64,000 nucleotides of DNA from NCBI GenBank assembly GCA_028285545.1, contig JANQPA010000044.1:1-64000 (forward strand), written 5' to 3'. A program made the position numbers and the translations under genes. The stretch is from Saprospiraceae bacterium. GTDB lineage: Bacteria; Bacteroidota; Bacteroidia; Chitinophagales; Saprospiraceae. The notes beneath the pieces are model-generated. The model searched no databases, was not told the DNA's origin, and saw only the letters and a list, made by a program, of their open reading frames with translations. Positions 1-8,885 of the stretch are shown here, piece after piece. Numbering within the stretch: the stretch's first letter is position 1; each line of letters begins with the position of its first letter.

Positions 1-62
1 AATTGAATGGGCAACTAGGCCCAATGATTGCTGTCTTTAAATCCAAAGCTCAAAATCAGTAA
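1..62 (+). CDS. C-terminal tail of a phosphodiester glycosidase-like protein (partial)
   Basis: The frame beginning at base 3 is open from the window edge and encodes 19 residues ending in TAA at 60-62. The peptide contains LNGQLGPMIAVF, which lines up with LEGNFGPIIGII at the very C-terminus of the phosphodiester glycosidase-family lipoprotein at 1898-2899. The simplest reading is that a paralog of that gene lies just left of the window, so the family is duplicated with two unknown genes in between. Only the tail is visible, so the assignment rests on this short match and on the stop codon falling at a similar place. Confidence 0.5.
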   Translation, partial: LNGQLGPMIAVFKSKAQNQ

Positions 63-128
63 TGTAATTTCAATACAGGAAAATATTCGCTGGCTTAAAA
101 CCGTTCCTTCAATACCTATATTTAATTC

Positions 129-827
129 ATGAGGATGTCACTATACCGTAAATTATTTGCCTTGACTGTGGCTGGATGGCTTCTCCCCTATTGTGTCTCA
201 GGCCAAAACCTAAGCTCTTTTCTCGACAGTATCGAACAAGTCAAGGACTCTTCTTTTATCCAAAAATTCAATTTTGAGGATTATTTTTTGCTAAGCATAG
301 AACAACCATTTTCTTCCTTTGTCAAAGACATCAGCTTGATTGAAGAACAGAATGAAGCCCTCGTTAATGAATTTTTGGACTCTGTATACGCCTCCATGAT
401 AAAGGATTTGGGTGCATTTCCCTCAGATTATGATAAAATATTGCTCAAATTGCGGCTTGGAGAATCACTTTTGCAATTAGATGGAATTAAACGATTTATA
501 TATCCTGCTTTTGGTGATCTTATTCTCCAGGGTTTAACCACACATTTAGATCAGGGTTTGGCTGAAAATAAATTTTCTCCCCAAAATAAAGAAGTGCAAT
601 ATTTGATACGGAGGCTTAGGGAAAATAAATTTTTTGTCAATGTCCCTACCAGTGATTGGGACAAAGGTCTTGATCATTTAAAAAAAGGAAACCTTGGATA
701 CCTTGCCAGGAAGGTCAGGCTTAAACAACCGATTTTATTTTATTGCAGCGCAATCTTATTTATAGTATTTATAGGGCTGGGAGTAAATTGGTTGCGTTTG
801 AGAACAATAAAAAGATCCTCCAGTTAA
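129..827 (+). CDS. exported membrane-anchored protein of unknown function
   Basis: The 232-residue product starts with a signal peptide (hydrophobic LFALTVAGWLLPYCVSG, likely cleaved before residue 26). A single transmembrane helix lies near the C-terminus (about 203-222, FYCSAILFIVFIGLGVNWL), followed by a short basic tail. The predicted topology is an exocytoplasmic domain of about 175 residues with a C-terminal anchor and almost no cytoplasmic part. No family was recognised. Met3 is an equally good start. The gene sits 66 bp after the partial glycosidase-like gene and 40 bp before the next, so it is probably cotranscribed with the exported proteins that follow. It may be involved in assembly or secretion, but nothing in the sequence shows this. 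Confidence 0.7.
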   Translation: MRMSLYRKLFALTVAGWLLPYCVSGQNLSSFLDSIEQVKDSSFIQKFNFEDYFLLSIEQPFSSFVKDISLIEEQNEALVNEFLDSVYASMIKDLGAFPSDYDKILLKLRLGESLLQLDGIKRFIYPAFGDLILQGLTTHLDQGLAENKFSPQNKEVQYLIRRLRENKFFVNVPTSDWDKGLDHLKKGNLGYLARKVRLKQPILFYCSAILFIVFIGLGVNWLRLRTIKRSSS

Positions 828-867
828 TCATAAAAATAATCTTGGTGTCAAAATAAATCATCCTATT

Positions 868-1809
868 ATGCGATCATTCTATTCCCTATTTCTCATTCTT
901 GCATTCATCCCTTTCGAAGGATCAAAAAACCTGGGCGAGAATCATACCACCCCCTCTCCTATTCAAAATTCGATTGGAGAACCCGAAAGTTTATCGGAAA
1001 ACTTATACAAGAGTTATTATAATGAAAAAGTAAGAGCCTATAAAATTGACTATGATTCTGATTATATAGGCCAGTCGATCTGGATCAGTCGCTCCGGTGG
1101 TAAGATCAATGCTAAATATTTTGCCTATAAACAATTTGGTAAAAGTATCCACGACCGATATGTAGAATGGAAAGAAGGTAAACAATTGGTTCTTTCTTGT
1201 AGTGGGGCTTATACTTACAGCAAAACGGAAGAATACCCAACCGGAATAACTGTCGATAATGGAAATATTGTCAACAGGAGCATAAGAGAAGATATGGATG
1301 CACTAGTTTTGGTATACGCTACTGGTGGGATTGCTGTTTCAGACATAGATGATGGGGACTTATACCTAGGTAGCCTCAAAAAAAGAGTAAATATCAGAGA
1401 TCGAAATGACAAATATGAATTCCTTGGATGGGCTGAAAAAGAGAAAGCTACTGTTTTTCAATCTCATTTATTAGCCTATACCAATAATTTGAGAATTGAC
1501 GAAGAAAGCGATCAGGATCGTGCTCATAGACGCATTTTGGCCTTAATAAAAAATAAAAAAGGAGATTTGTTTCATGTCATCTTTAATATCCGGGAAGACG
1601 TAACCCTTTACAAAATTTCCTATACCCTATTTCATTATTTAAGAAATAAAGACAACGAAGTAATTGCCATGGTCAACCTCGACACTGGAGCTTACGACAT
1701 ACTGGAGGTTTATGATGAAGATGAGCAAAAAATCGATGGCATTCATGGTGATCGTAGCTTTAGTATTCGTAAAGCTACTAATCTAATTACTTATTATTAC
1801 GAGGAATAA
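868..1809 (+). CDS. secreted protein of unknown function
   Basis: The product has 313 residues with an N-terminal hydrophobic signal (FYSLFLILAFIPFEG) and no later membrane segment, so it is probably periplasmic or extracellular. The mature part is rich in Tyr and Asp with alternating beta-strand-like stretches. No catalytic motif or known domain was recognised. It lies in a co-directional run between the anchored unknown protein (40 bp upstream) and the phosphodiester glycosidase lipoprotein (88 bp downstream). The gene is real judging by its long frame, plausible protein composition and codon usage like its neighbours, but no function can be assigned. Confidence 0.7.
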   Translation: MRSFYSLFLILAFIPFEGSKNLGENHTTPSPIQNSIGEPESLSENLYKSYYNEKVRAYKIDYDSDYIGQSIWISRSGGKINAKYFAYKQFGKSIHDRYVEWKEGKQLVLSCSGAYTYSKTEEYPTGITVDNGNIVNRSIREDMDALVLVYATGGIAVSDIDDGDLYLGSLKKRVNIRDRNDKYEFLGWAEKEKATVFQSHLLAYTNNLRIDEESDQDRAHRRILALIKNKKGDLFHVIFNIREDVTLYKISYTLFHYLRNKDNEVIAMVNLDTGAYDILEVYDEDEQKIDGIHGDRSFSIRKATNLITYYYEE

Positions 1810-1897
1810 AGATACCTTGAGAATTTCCAAAGACACCTTTTTGAAAGTCACTTGTCTTTAATTAGCACACAAGGCTCCGCATCAAAATAATACTACA

Positions 1898-2899
1898 ATG
1901 AAAGCACCTTCTTTTGTAATAATCTGCCTTTTTTTAGTTCTATCGTCATGCAGTATGTTCATTCCTGCATCAACGAAAGAAGAATTGGCCAGTTCTGCAA
2001 AAGAAATTGAGCGATTGAAAAAAGAATTAAGTGATCTAGAAGATACAGTTAAGGCGCTACAAGAGCAAAAACGTAGGGATCTTGCAATAAAAGCAGCTGC
2101 CCTTAAACAGCCAACTCCATTGGATTCCATGAAAACCCTGGATAGTCTGATGAGGCATTTCGTCAAACAACTTTTTACGGCCTCCCCTATTGCTCAATAC
2201 CCTTTACGTCTTAATATGTTTAACAATTCCTTTGATGCCTACATTGTCAAGGTGAAAAAAAGTGATTTGCGATTTTTTTGGAACCGGCCAAATTCTAAGG
2301 TAGCCTACCGAAACTTCCAACAGCTTAAAGATGTAACCAATAAACAGCTCCAGGGGGACCTCATTTTTGCCACAAATGGAGGAATGTTTGACCCTAACGG
2401 TGACCCTAAAGGATTATATATTGAGGCAGGAGACACTTTAGTACCCCTTGATACAATCAGCACTCGAGTGGGTTATTTAAATTTTTACCTACAACCCAAT
2501 GGTGTTTTTTTAATAGAAAAAAATGGGAATGCACGAGTAATGACTCGCAAGGATTATCAGCTTGAAAAACCCATAGCCAGCTATGCCACACAGTCTGGTC
2601 CTATGTTGGTGATTGACAATGAAATACACCCTGCCTTTACCGAAGGATCTAAGAATAAATACATTAGAAGCGGTGTTGGTGTAATCGACTCTGATCATAT
2701 TGTATTTATTATTTCCAACCGACCTGTAAACTTTTATGATTTCGCTACTCTGTTTCGTGATTATTTTGGATGTAAAAACGCACTGTATCTCGATGGCGCC
2801 ATTTCCAAAATGTACCTTCCCGATCTAAGGCGCAATAAATTAGAAGGTAATTTTGGACCAATCATAGGGATTATCAATTCTACGGACAAAACCAATTAA
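1898..2899 (+). CDS. phosphodiester glycosidase family lipoprotein (NAGPA/DUF2233-like)
   Basis: The 333-residue product begins with a lipoprotein signal peptide (LFLVLSSC, Cys18). A charged heptad-like coiled coil follows at about residues 25-65, then a domain of the NAGPA/DUF2233 type (about 100-325). Supporting motifs are FATNGGMFDPNGDPKGLYIE, the SGPMLVIDN segment, and the terminal ALYLDGAISKMYLP with FGPIIGI. Family members are related to the human uncovering enzyme that removes N-acetylglucosamine from phosphodiesters, but bacterial substrates are mostly unknown. The coiled coil between the lipid anchor and the enzyme domain probably acts as a spacer. The next gene starts 12 bp downstream, which indicates an operon. 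A tail similar to this protein is encoded at the left window edge. Confidence 0.88.
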   Translation: MKAPSFVIICLFLVLSSCSMFIPASTKEELASSAKEIERLKKELSDLEDTVKALQEQKRRDLAIKAAALKQPTPLDSMKTLDSLMRHFVKQLFTASPIAQYPLRLNMFNNSFDAYIVKVKKSDLRFFWNRPNSKVAYRNFQQLKDVTNKQLQGDLIFATNGGMFDPNGDPKGLYIEAGDTLVPLDTISTRVGYLNFYLQPNGVFLIEKNGNARVMTRKDYQLEKPIASYATQSGPMLVIDNEIHPAFTEGSKNKYIRSGVGVIDSDHIVFIISNRPVNFYDFATLFRDYFGCKNALYLDGAISKMYLPDLRRNKLEGNFGPIIGIINSTDKTN

Positions 2900-2911
2900 A
2901 AACACACTATC

Positions 2912-4264
2912 ATGAAAACTAAATCATTTTCACTGGCCTTTTCCCTAATGTTTTTATGTGGATTACTATTCTCTCAGTCTGTCAAGGAAGGTTTGATTGC
3001 CTATTATACTTTTAGTAAAGGAGCTGCTATGGATGATAGTGGCCAATTAAATAATGGATCTATAATTGGCAAGGTAACCCCTGTTGCCGATCGTTTTGGC
3101 AATGATTGTAGTGCCATGCACTTTGCAGGAAACGGATACATCGTGGTTCCTTCCTCTTCAAGCCTAGAGTCACCCACCAGAGAGGTGTCGATCACTGCCT
3201 GGTTTAAACTGGAACAGGGTTCAATCGATGATCGAACTAAATTAGAATGGGTGACTGTAGTTTGTAAATCAGATCGGAGACCTGAGGACAATGACGCTCC
3301 TCAATATCGGCTTCAGCTTACTGAGCGAACCATCAGTCTCAACACTGAATTTACGGAAGAATTGAATGAATCCTGGGACCTGGAAAAGTGGTACTTTGTT
3401 GCCATGACCTATAATGGGAGTACGGTCAAAGCTTTTATAGATGGAAAACCTTTCTTTTCTTATCCCTACTTTGGATCTCTTGACAAAACAAGGTCTCCTC
3501 TTGAAATAGGCAGGGACATGCCAGGGAATGAAGAATATTTTGTCGGCACTCTTGATGACATAGCCATCTTTGATAGGGCTCTGGACGAAAAGGAAATCCA
3601 GAAATTGTATAAAGATAAATCTCTCAAAACCCTTAATTATGTTCCTTGTCCTGAAGAGGAAAAGCCTCAAACAGCCCCTATTCGACCTTCTGGACCATTA
3701 AAAAGAACCGACCCAGATCCTGAGCCTCCAGCACCAGAAAAGGAATTACCTCCTGCTCCAAGAGAAGAAGTTCCTCAACCCAAGGAGGACCCTTTTCAGC
3801 CCACTAATCCCGGGCCTGAAAATCCTCCCCCTGAAGAACTAACCAAAATTGATACAGAAAGCAATAACCCGCTAGGTGAAATTACTGGTAAGGAAATGAT
3901 TTGGAATGGAGATACCGTTATGCTTCAGGAAACAGTTGTAGTAAAAAGTCCTAATATTTCTATCTACCCTTACGACCATAGGAAAGAAGACGGCGATATT
4001 ATATCCCTAAACATCAATGGAATTTGGCTAATGGAGCACTATTCTTTGAGGCTTTATGGTAAAGATGAGAAAAGAGCTAAACTGTCTGTTATTCCGAACA
4101 AAGAAAATTATTTAATCTCCAAAGCCTGGAATTTAGGAGATATTCCTCCCAATACTCTAACGCTGGAAATTGATGATGGCGTCGGAGATCCTCAAATCGT
4201 TACCATCGAATCAGAGATTGGAAAAAGTGGAGCCATAAAAATAATTTATGAACCTGATAAATAA
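2912..4264 (+). CDS. secreted LamG-domain protein with proline-rich linker
   Basis: The 450-residue protein has a signal peptide ending near LLFSQ. It is followed by a concanavalin A-like LamG domain (about 22-235) with the typical opening GLIAYYTFSKG, the AWFKLEQG strand, and the closing DDIAIFDRALDEKEIQKLY. A very proline- and glutamate-rich linker (about 240-315) leads to a C-terminal all-beta domain (about 335-450) containing a 'NGIWLMEHYSLRLYG' strand pair. LamG domains bind glycans or proteins, so an adhesin or glycan-binding role is inferred. It is 12 bp from the phosphodiester glycosidase gene, so the two are probably made together and may act on the same surface polymer. Confidence 0.85.
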   Translation: MKTKSFSLAFSLMFLCGLLFSQSVKEGLIAYYTFSKGAAMDDSGQLNNGSIIGKVTPVADRFGNDCSAMHFAGNGYIVVPSSSSLESPTREVSITAWFKLEQGSIDDRTKLEWVTVVCKSDRRPEDNDAPQYRLQLTERTISLNTEFTEELNESWDLEKWYFVAMTYNGSTVKAFIDGKPFFSYPYFGSLDKTRSPLEIGRDMPGNEEYFVGTLDDIAIFDRALDEKEIQKLYKDKSLKTLNYVPCPEEEKPQTAPIRPSGPLKRTDPDPEPPAPEKELPPAPREEVPQPKEDPFQPTNPGPENPPPEELTKIDTESNNPLGEITGKEMIWNGDTVMLQETVVVKSPNISIYPYDHRKEDGDIISLNINGIWLMEHYSLRLYGKDEKRAKLSVIPNKENYLISKAWNLGDIPPNTLTLEIDDGVGDPQIVTIESEIGKSGAIKIIYEPDK

Positions 4265-4292
4265 GTCAATGGCTTATTAAATAGGATTTTTC

Positions 4293-4331
4293 GCACGCAA
4301 ATTTCATAAAAAAATTGTGAAGTTTGCGTGC
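4293..4331. terminator. inverted repeat after the exported-protein run
   Basis: Arms of 13 nt (gcacgcaaatttc and gaagtttgcgtgc, one G-T pair) flank a 13-nt A-rich loop in the 88-bp gap between the LamG gene and the AraC-family gene. There is no clear T-run after the stem. It could be a terminator or an operator for the downstream regulator gene, whose start is 22 bp further on. Confidence 0.45.
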
Positions 4332-4352
4332 AAAACCGAACGATTTAAATAA

Positions 4353-5069
4353 ATGGAAATACTTGAAGTAGACCTGTTATCTCTTGCTCTTTTTTGTTTC
4401 AGCATCTACGGGCTTGGCTATGGATTATTTCGATTTTTTAGAAGACAAAGAAATGATTCTGAGCGTTGGCACACTATTATATTATTGTTTTCTTCTTGCT
4501 TTTGTTTAATTGTCCTCTTTCCAAAATTCTTGTATACTCTTAAATTTTATTATCGTCTTTATAAATATGAAAAATGGGCCAGGGAACCGGTCGATAATTT
4601 TGCCATAATTTGGGTTACAAAAAATGAATTTCTCATTATTCCGGCCTTAGTACTAATCGTGGTAGGTTTATTCTACCTTAAGCAGAAAAGAGATAAATCT
4701 AAAAGTTTTACCCTTTTGGATAAAAAGGGAATTCAAAAAAAGAAAAACCAATTAGAATTGATTTTGGCCACTGAAAAGGTTTTCAGAAACGAAAGGCTTA
4801 ATGTGGAAACTTTAGCCAAGCATTTAAAATGGACACCTAAGGAATTATCCTTTGTTATTAATAAAGGATATGGCAAAAACTTCAATGATTTTATCAACGA
4901 ATTCCGAATAGAAGATTTTAAGACCAGAATCCAAAAAGGTGAAAATGAATCTTTCACCATTATTTCAATAGCCTATGATGCAGGTTTTAATTCCAAATCT
5001 TCCTTTTACCGAGCTTTTAAAAAAGCAACCAATCAAACACCAAAAGAATTTTTGAGAACTGTGACTTAA
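4353..5069 (+). CDS. membrane-anchored AraC-family transcriptional regulator
   Basis: The 238-residue product has three predicted membrane helices in its N-terminal half (about 8-25, 42-60 and 92-109). A C-terminal AraC-type double helix-turn-helix follows (about 145-236), ending in the family signature [20 protein letters not shown] with TPKEF. Bacteroidota encode many such regulators with a membrane sensor part. The ligand is unknown. The N-terminal region is shorter than the seven-helix type seen at 18478-19599. It lies 88 bp after the LamG gene across an inverted repeat and might control that run. Its stop codon overlaps that of the convergent mannonate dehydratase gene. Confidence 0.88.
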   Translation: MEILEVDLLSLALFCFSIYGLGYGLFRFFRRQRNDSERWHTIILLFSSCFCLIVLFPKFLYTLKFYYRLYKYEKWAREPVDNFAIIWVTKNEFLIIPALVLIVVGLFYLKQKRDKSKSFTLLDKKGIQKKKNQLELILATEKVFRNERLNVETLAKHLKWTPKELSFVINKGYGKNFNDFINEFRIEDFKTRIQKGENESFTIISIAYDAGFNSKSSFYRAFKKATNQTPKEFLRTVT

Positions 5070-6274
5070 TTTGACAACTTAATACCATGTTCAAGTCCTC
5101 TCAGCTCAGCCAGCCCTTTGAGCCTTCCTATAGCTGAATAGCCGGGATTGACCTCTTTATATAAGTCATTAAGCATTTGGTGTCCATGATCCGGACGCAT
5201 GGGCATTCTATAATCTGATCTCCCAGTTTGAATACGACGTGCTTGCTCCTGAAGCAATGTCTTTACCACCTGAAACATGTCTACATTCCCTGAAAGGTGA
5301 TCGGACTCATAAAAGCTTCCTACCTCATCTCTAATGATATTTCTCAAATGAATAAAATTTATCCGATGCCCCAGCCGCCTTATCATACCTAAGAGGTCAT
5401 TATCCGCTCGCACTCCAAAGGATCCAGTACAAAAACAAAAGCCATTATGGGGGCTATCTACTGCTCCAACCAACACCTTGATATCCTTCTCTATACTGAC
5501 TACACGAGGCAAACCTAAAATGGGAAATGGCGGATCATCAGGATGGATGGCCATGAATACCCCCGATTCTATTGCAATGGGGATTATTTCTTCGAGAAAT
5601 GCAACCAAATTAACTGTTAATTGCTCACTGCTAATGGTATTATAGCCATCCAGGGCAGATTGGAAATGATCTAAGGAATATCCTTCTTCTGCTCCGGGCA
5701 ATCCAGCTAAAATGTTAGAGATCAGCACTCTTTCCTGATCTTTGTTCATGGTTCGAAATAGATTTTCAGCGGCTTCAATTTGCACCGAGGAATAATTCTC
5801 CTCTGCTCCCCTACGCTTTAGTAGAAATAAATCAAAAAGTGACAATTGAGTTAAATCGAACCTCAGTGCTTTAGAACCGCTAGACAACTGGTGGGCCAAA
5901 TCAGTACGTGTCCAGTCCAAAACAGGCATGAAATTATAACAAATAACATCTATTCCTGAATGCCCAAGATTTCGAATACTTTGTTTATAATTTTCAATGT
6001 ATTCTTTATATCGGCCTGTTCGCTTTTTAATGTCTTCATGCACTGGCAAACTTTCTACCACCGACCAACTAAGCCCTATCTCTTCGATCTCCTGCTTACG
6101 TTTTTTAATTTCCATAGACGTCCACACCTGACCATTCGGTATATGATGAAGAGCTGTTACAATTCCTGTAGCTCCAGCCATTTTAATATGGAAAAGAGGA
6201 ATGGGGTCATCTGGACCAAACCATCTCCATGTTTGCTCTAATCCAAGAGAGAGATTGTTAACATCTGAAGCCAT
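5066..6274 (-). CDS. uxuA: mannonate dehydratase
   Basis: The 402-residue protein matches UxuA over its full length. It shows the N-terminal [15 protein letters not shown], the segment [11 protein letters not shown], VIEDxFL-type central motifs represented by [15 protein letters not shown], the metal-site region [17 protein letters not shown], and the C-terminal MRPDHGHQM. The enzyme dehydrates D-mannonate to 2-keto-3-deoxy-D-gluconate in glucuronate catabolism. The size is close to the usual 394 residues. No other hexuronate gene (uxaC, uxuB, kdgK, kdgA) is in the window. Its 3' end overlaps the convergent AraC gene by 4 nt through a shared TTAA. The next upstream gene on this strand is a secreted serine hydrolase. 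Confidence 0.95.
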   Translation of the reverse strand: MASDVNNLSLGLEQTWRWFGPDDPIPLFHIKMAGATGIVTALHHIPNGQVWTSMEIKKRKQEIEEIGLSWSVVESLPVHEDIKKRTGRYKEYIENYKQSIRNLGHSGIDVICYNFMPVLDWTRTDLAHQLSSGSKALRFDLTQLSLFDLFLLKRRGAEENYSSVQIEAAENLFRTMNKDQERVLISNILAGLPGAEEGYSLDHFQSALDGYNTISSEQLTVNLVAFLEEIIPIAIESGVFMAIHPDDPPFPILGLPRVVSIEKDIKVLVGAVDSPHNGFCFCTGSFGVRADNDLLGMIRRLGHRINFIHLRNIIRDEVGSFYESDHLSGNVDMFQVVKTLLQEQARRIQTGRSDYRMPMRPDHGHQMLNDLYKEVNPGYSAIGRLKGLAELRGLEHGIKLSN

Positions 6275-6313
6275 AACTGGTTTTTTGTTTTGAAAACCTT
6301 TGACACTATTCGT

Positions 6314-7399
6314 TTAATTATCCATTAATAATTTGAGAAATTCACGTGTTCGCTCAGGCGCATCTGAATCCCTTAACAAATGTCCGGCACCTTCGTGAAA
6401 AATGACTTGATAATTACCTTCGTTTAATCCCAACCTTAGGAATCGATCACTGAAGGCTGCCGCATTCACACTCGGAATTGCACTGTCCCGGGTCCCTTGG
6501 TGTATTAAAGTCGGTGGTAGGTGCTCGGTAAAATACAATGGTGAGCTTGCGATGAGTCGTTGCCTGGCCATGAAATTGGATAAGTGTTGGCGGTCTTGCA
6601 GAAACCATTCATAAAATTGAGCACTCCGATCATTTGCTGGTCCATTGTAATTCTTGGCGGCCTCATAGATTCGACTTGCCCAATTTTCTCCAGGACGTGC
6701 CATTAATTGCAGCCAATCCGCAGGTGCACTCATCGATATTACACCTGTCACACGTTTATCCCTTTGCCCATGTAGCAAAGCGACTCCACCGCCGCGACTT
6801 ACACCAAACGAAAACACATTCTTTTGATCCCATTCCGGCACCTCGGAAATTGCTACTGTTAAGGCCATTGCAACATCTTTAGCAGCTCCATCATAAGAAT
6901 CGCGACGATCACCTCCCGCAGTGTGCGTTTGTTCGATAGCTTTAAGTTGATGTCCCCGTAAACAGGGTTCTACAATAATAAACTGTTCAATCATATCTCC
7001 TAGTAAGGACATTACAAATGCCCCACTACTGATGTTCCGTGGTGGATAATCATATCGAACCCCACGAGTTTCAATCAGTATTGATAGAGATTTGGGCTGC
7101 GCCTTACTAGGGACATAGATGGCAGTAAAATGGTCTTCGCTTCCCACTGTGTGTTTATATACACTGACATTGAACTCTTGTTGATCGTAAGTCATTTTTC
7201 CTGATTCGACAAGTTCGGATTTTGAATTGCTGTAGTCGGCATCTTGCCAAATTTCTAGTATCGCATTGATTTCGCCGGGAGAAGGAGGAGAAAGTATCTT
7301 CTGGATTCGATCTTGGCTCCAGGTTTTATCCTGTGCATTGGCAGCAGAAAACTGTAATTGATAAGAAAAAATTACAAAAAATACCAATATTTTATTCAT
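6314..7399 (-). CDS. secreted alpha/beta hydrolase (prolyl oligopeptidase-like fold)
   Basis: The 361-residue protein has a signal peptide (ILVFFVIFSYQLQFSAANAQ). Its alpha/beta hydrolase domain contains the nucleophile elbow FGVSRGGG (Ser201), the acid in HQGTRDSAIP (Asp305) and the histidine in HEGAGHLL (His340), so the triad is complete. The arrangement resembles S9-type peptidases or acyl-amino-acid-releasing enzymes without the beta-propeller. Substrate and exact class cannot be decided from sequence. It lies 39 bp upstream of uxuA on the same strand, so the two could be cotranscribed, although a metabolic link is not obvious. Confidence 0.82.
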   Translation of the reverse strand: MNKILVFFVIFSYQLQFSAANAQDKTWSQDRIQKILSPPSPGEINAILEIWQDADYSNSKSELVESGKMTYDQQEFNVSVYKHTVGSEDHFTAIYVPSKAQPKSLSILIETRGVRYDYPPRNISSGAFVMSLLGDMIEQFIIVEPCLRGHQLKAIEQTHTAGGDRRDSYDGAAKDVAMALTVAISEVPEWDQKNVFSFGVSRGGGVALLHGQRDKRVTGVISMSAPADWLQLMARPGENWASRIYEAAKNYNGPANDRSAQFYEWFLQDRQHLSNFMARQRLIASSPLYFTEHLPPTLIHQGTRDSAIPSVNAAAFSDRFLRLGLNEGNYQVIFHEGAGHLLRDSDAPERTREFLKLLMDN

Positions 7400-7923
7400 A
7401 TTTCAATTTAATATTTAAATCACTCACCTTCTTCCAAAGAAGTGAGATTTCTTCTTAAAGTGGAAATGCCACTATGGTCAACTTATGTAATTATATACTT
7501 CCAAAAGTATGTTGATTTGTTTTTCAAGTAGTCCGAATATGTAAAATTGGACTAATTATTCTTTAAAAAGTCTACCCGAAAAAACCTAGTCATAATGTAT
7601 CCTTAAAAGTAGGATCGTCAACAACAGTGATGTTTTGAAAAATGCTTAGAGAATTGCTAAGACACTTTGCAATCAAGAAAATTAGTGAAGTTTTTCTGTC
7701 TGATTGGTTTAAAAGGCGAAGAACCTTTACTTGACAAAAGCGAAGACGTTCGTTATAGCAAAAATAGATTGATTTATGAATTAAACCAACCTTTTAGTCT
7801 AGCATGGTTATTGAGCACCTATACTATTGTTATTTTGATAAATAGTAAAACTCGTTTACCAAATATAATAAATCTGTATAAATTAATAGTAATACTATAA
7901 AATGTTTTTAGGGCAAAATTCTT
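7400..7923. other. intergenic stretch without a supported gene
   Basis: This AT-rich gap contains the promoter side of the hydrolase gene at 6314-7399. Near its left end is an imperfect hairpin (about 7421-7444, ctcaccttctt/aagaagtgag). A frame of 77 codons at 7667-7900 has no recognisable start context or family and looks like chance. No RNA gene was recognised. Confidence 0.5.
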
Positions 7924-8673
7924 TTAAAACATTGCTGGTACATCATATTCAATCTCTAATAGCTTAAATTTTGCATAAGTAAAATCACCATTATCCAGAT
8001 TCCATGTGACCTCTGCATAGAAGGGTATTTTAATATTATTTACTACACGATAATCACCACATTTGACGGTCCAACTTTCCAATCTCGCTTCTTCAAAATA
8101 TCGGCACCCATTAAAACCTATGATTTGTCCAAATTCATTAAAATAATATATTCCTTCAATACTTATTCCAGGATCAGAATAAGTCACTTTTGCAGATAGA
8201 GCATCTAAGGGAGCCCATTTTAAATTTTCAGAGGGCAACAATGCTGTAGGATACCAAACTGCCTCAGACAGCCAGCGGAATAACTCACCCTGATCAGCCT
8301 CTTTTCCTGAATAATCTACCAGCTTAAATAAGGAAAATAATTTTACAATTAAACTTCCTTTTCCATCTATATATTTATCAATAGCTGAAATCATGGGAAC
8401 TTGACCTTTCCAAATAAAGCCCGGATTTTGGAGTGTAAAATACTCTTCCCCTTTTATCGGCACCCATTTTTGATTAGGTTTTTGCCTGAATTTACCTTCG
8501 TGTTTTAATCTTACATAACTGATATAAGGCTGTCCTTCCGATAAAGAATATTGAAAATAATTCTGAACAGGTTCGGGTAGGTTTTTCAATTGGTCAAAGG
8601 AATAATTTTTATTAATTTTTCCAGCTAAAGAAAACAAATTTTTGACCTCCCTTTTTAGGCTTCTACTTTTCAT
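7924..8673 (-). CDS. DUF6544/DUF6920-like protein
   Basis: The 249-residue product carries the conserved run of this family: LPEPVQNYFQYSL near the start, then VRLKHEGKFRQ, NPGFIWKGQVPM, YIDGKGSL and LSEAVWYPTALLPSENLKW, and a C-terminal beta-rich part with VTWNL. No signal peptide or membrane segment is clear in this version. Some family members carry an N-terminal membrane region. The function of the family is unknown. The gene stands alone, divergent from the peptidase-like gene at 8886, with a 524-bp gap on its other side. The family assignment is from memory of conserved motifs. Confidence 0.75.
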   Translation of the reverse strand: MKSRSLKREVKNLFSLAGKINKNYSFDQLKNLPEPVQNYFQYSLSEGQPYISYVRLKHEGKFRQKPNQKWVPIKGEEYFTLQNPGFIWKGQVPMISAIDKYIDGKGSLIVKLFSLFKLVDYSGKEADQGELFRWLSEAVWYPTALLPSENLKWAPLDALSAKVTYSDPGISIEGIYYFNEFGQIIGFNGCRYFEEARLESWTVKCGDYRVVNNIKIPFYAEVTWNLDNGDFTYAKFKLLEIEYDVPAMF

Positions 8674-8885
8674 AATCCATTCATCTGACTATTTCAAAAA
8701 TTTAGGGTTTCGATAGCTAAATAAAAATGATTTTTCTCACAACCTACATAAAAAGAAATCATAATTGATCATTAATCATTATGACAAAAGCCTTTAAAAA
8801 TTAGTTTCAAATCCAGGAATGAGACCTATTTCCATGATTGGTACCCTACATTGACGGCCATTAATCATTCACTAAACTGTCGAAA

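Noticed and set aside
7667-7900. 77-codon plus-strand frame in an intergenic gap
   Set aside because: The composition is AT-driven, there is no recognisable domain or start context, and it does not fit neighbouring genes.
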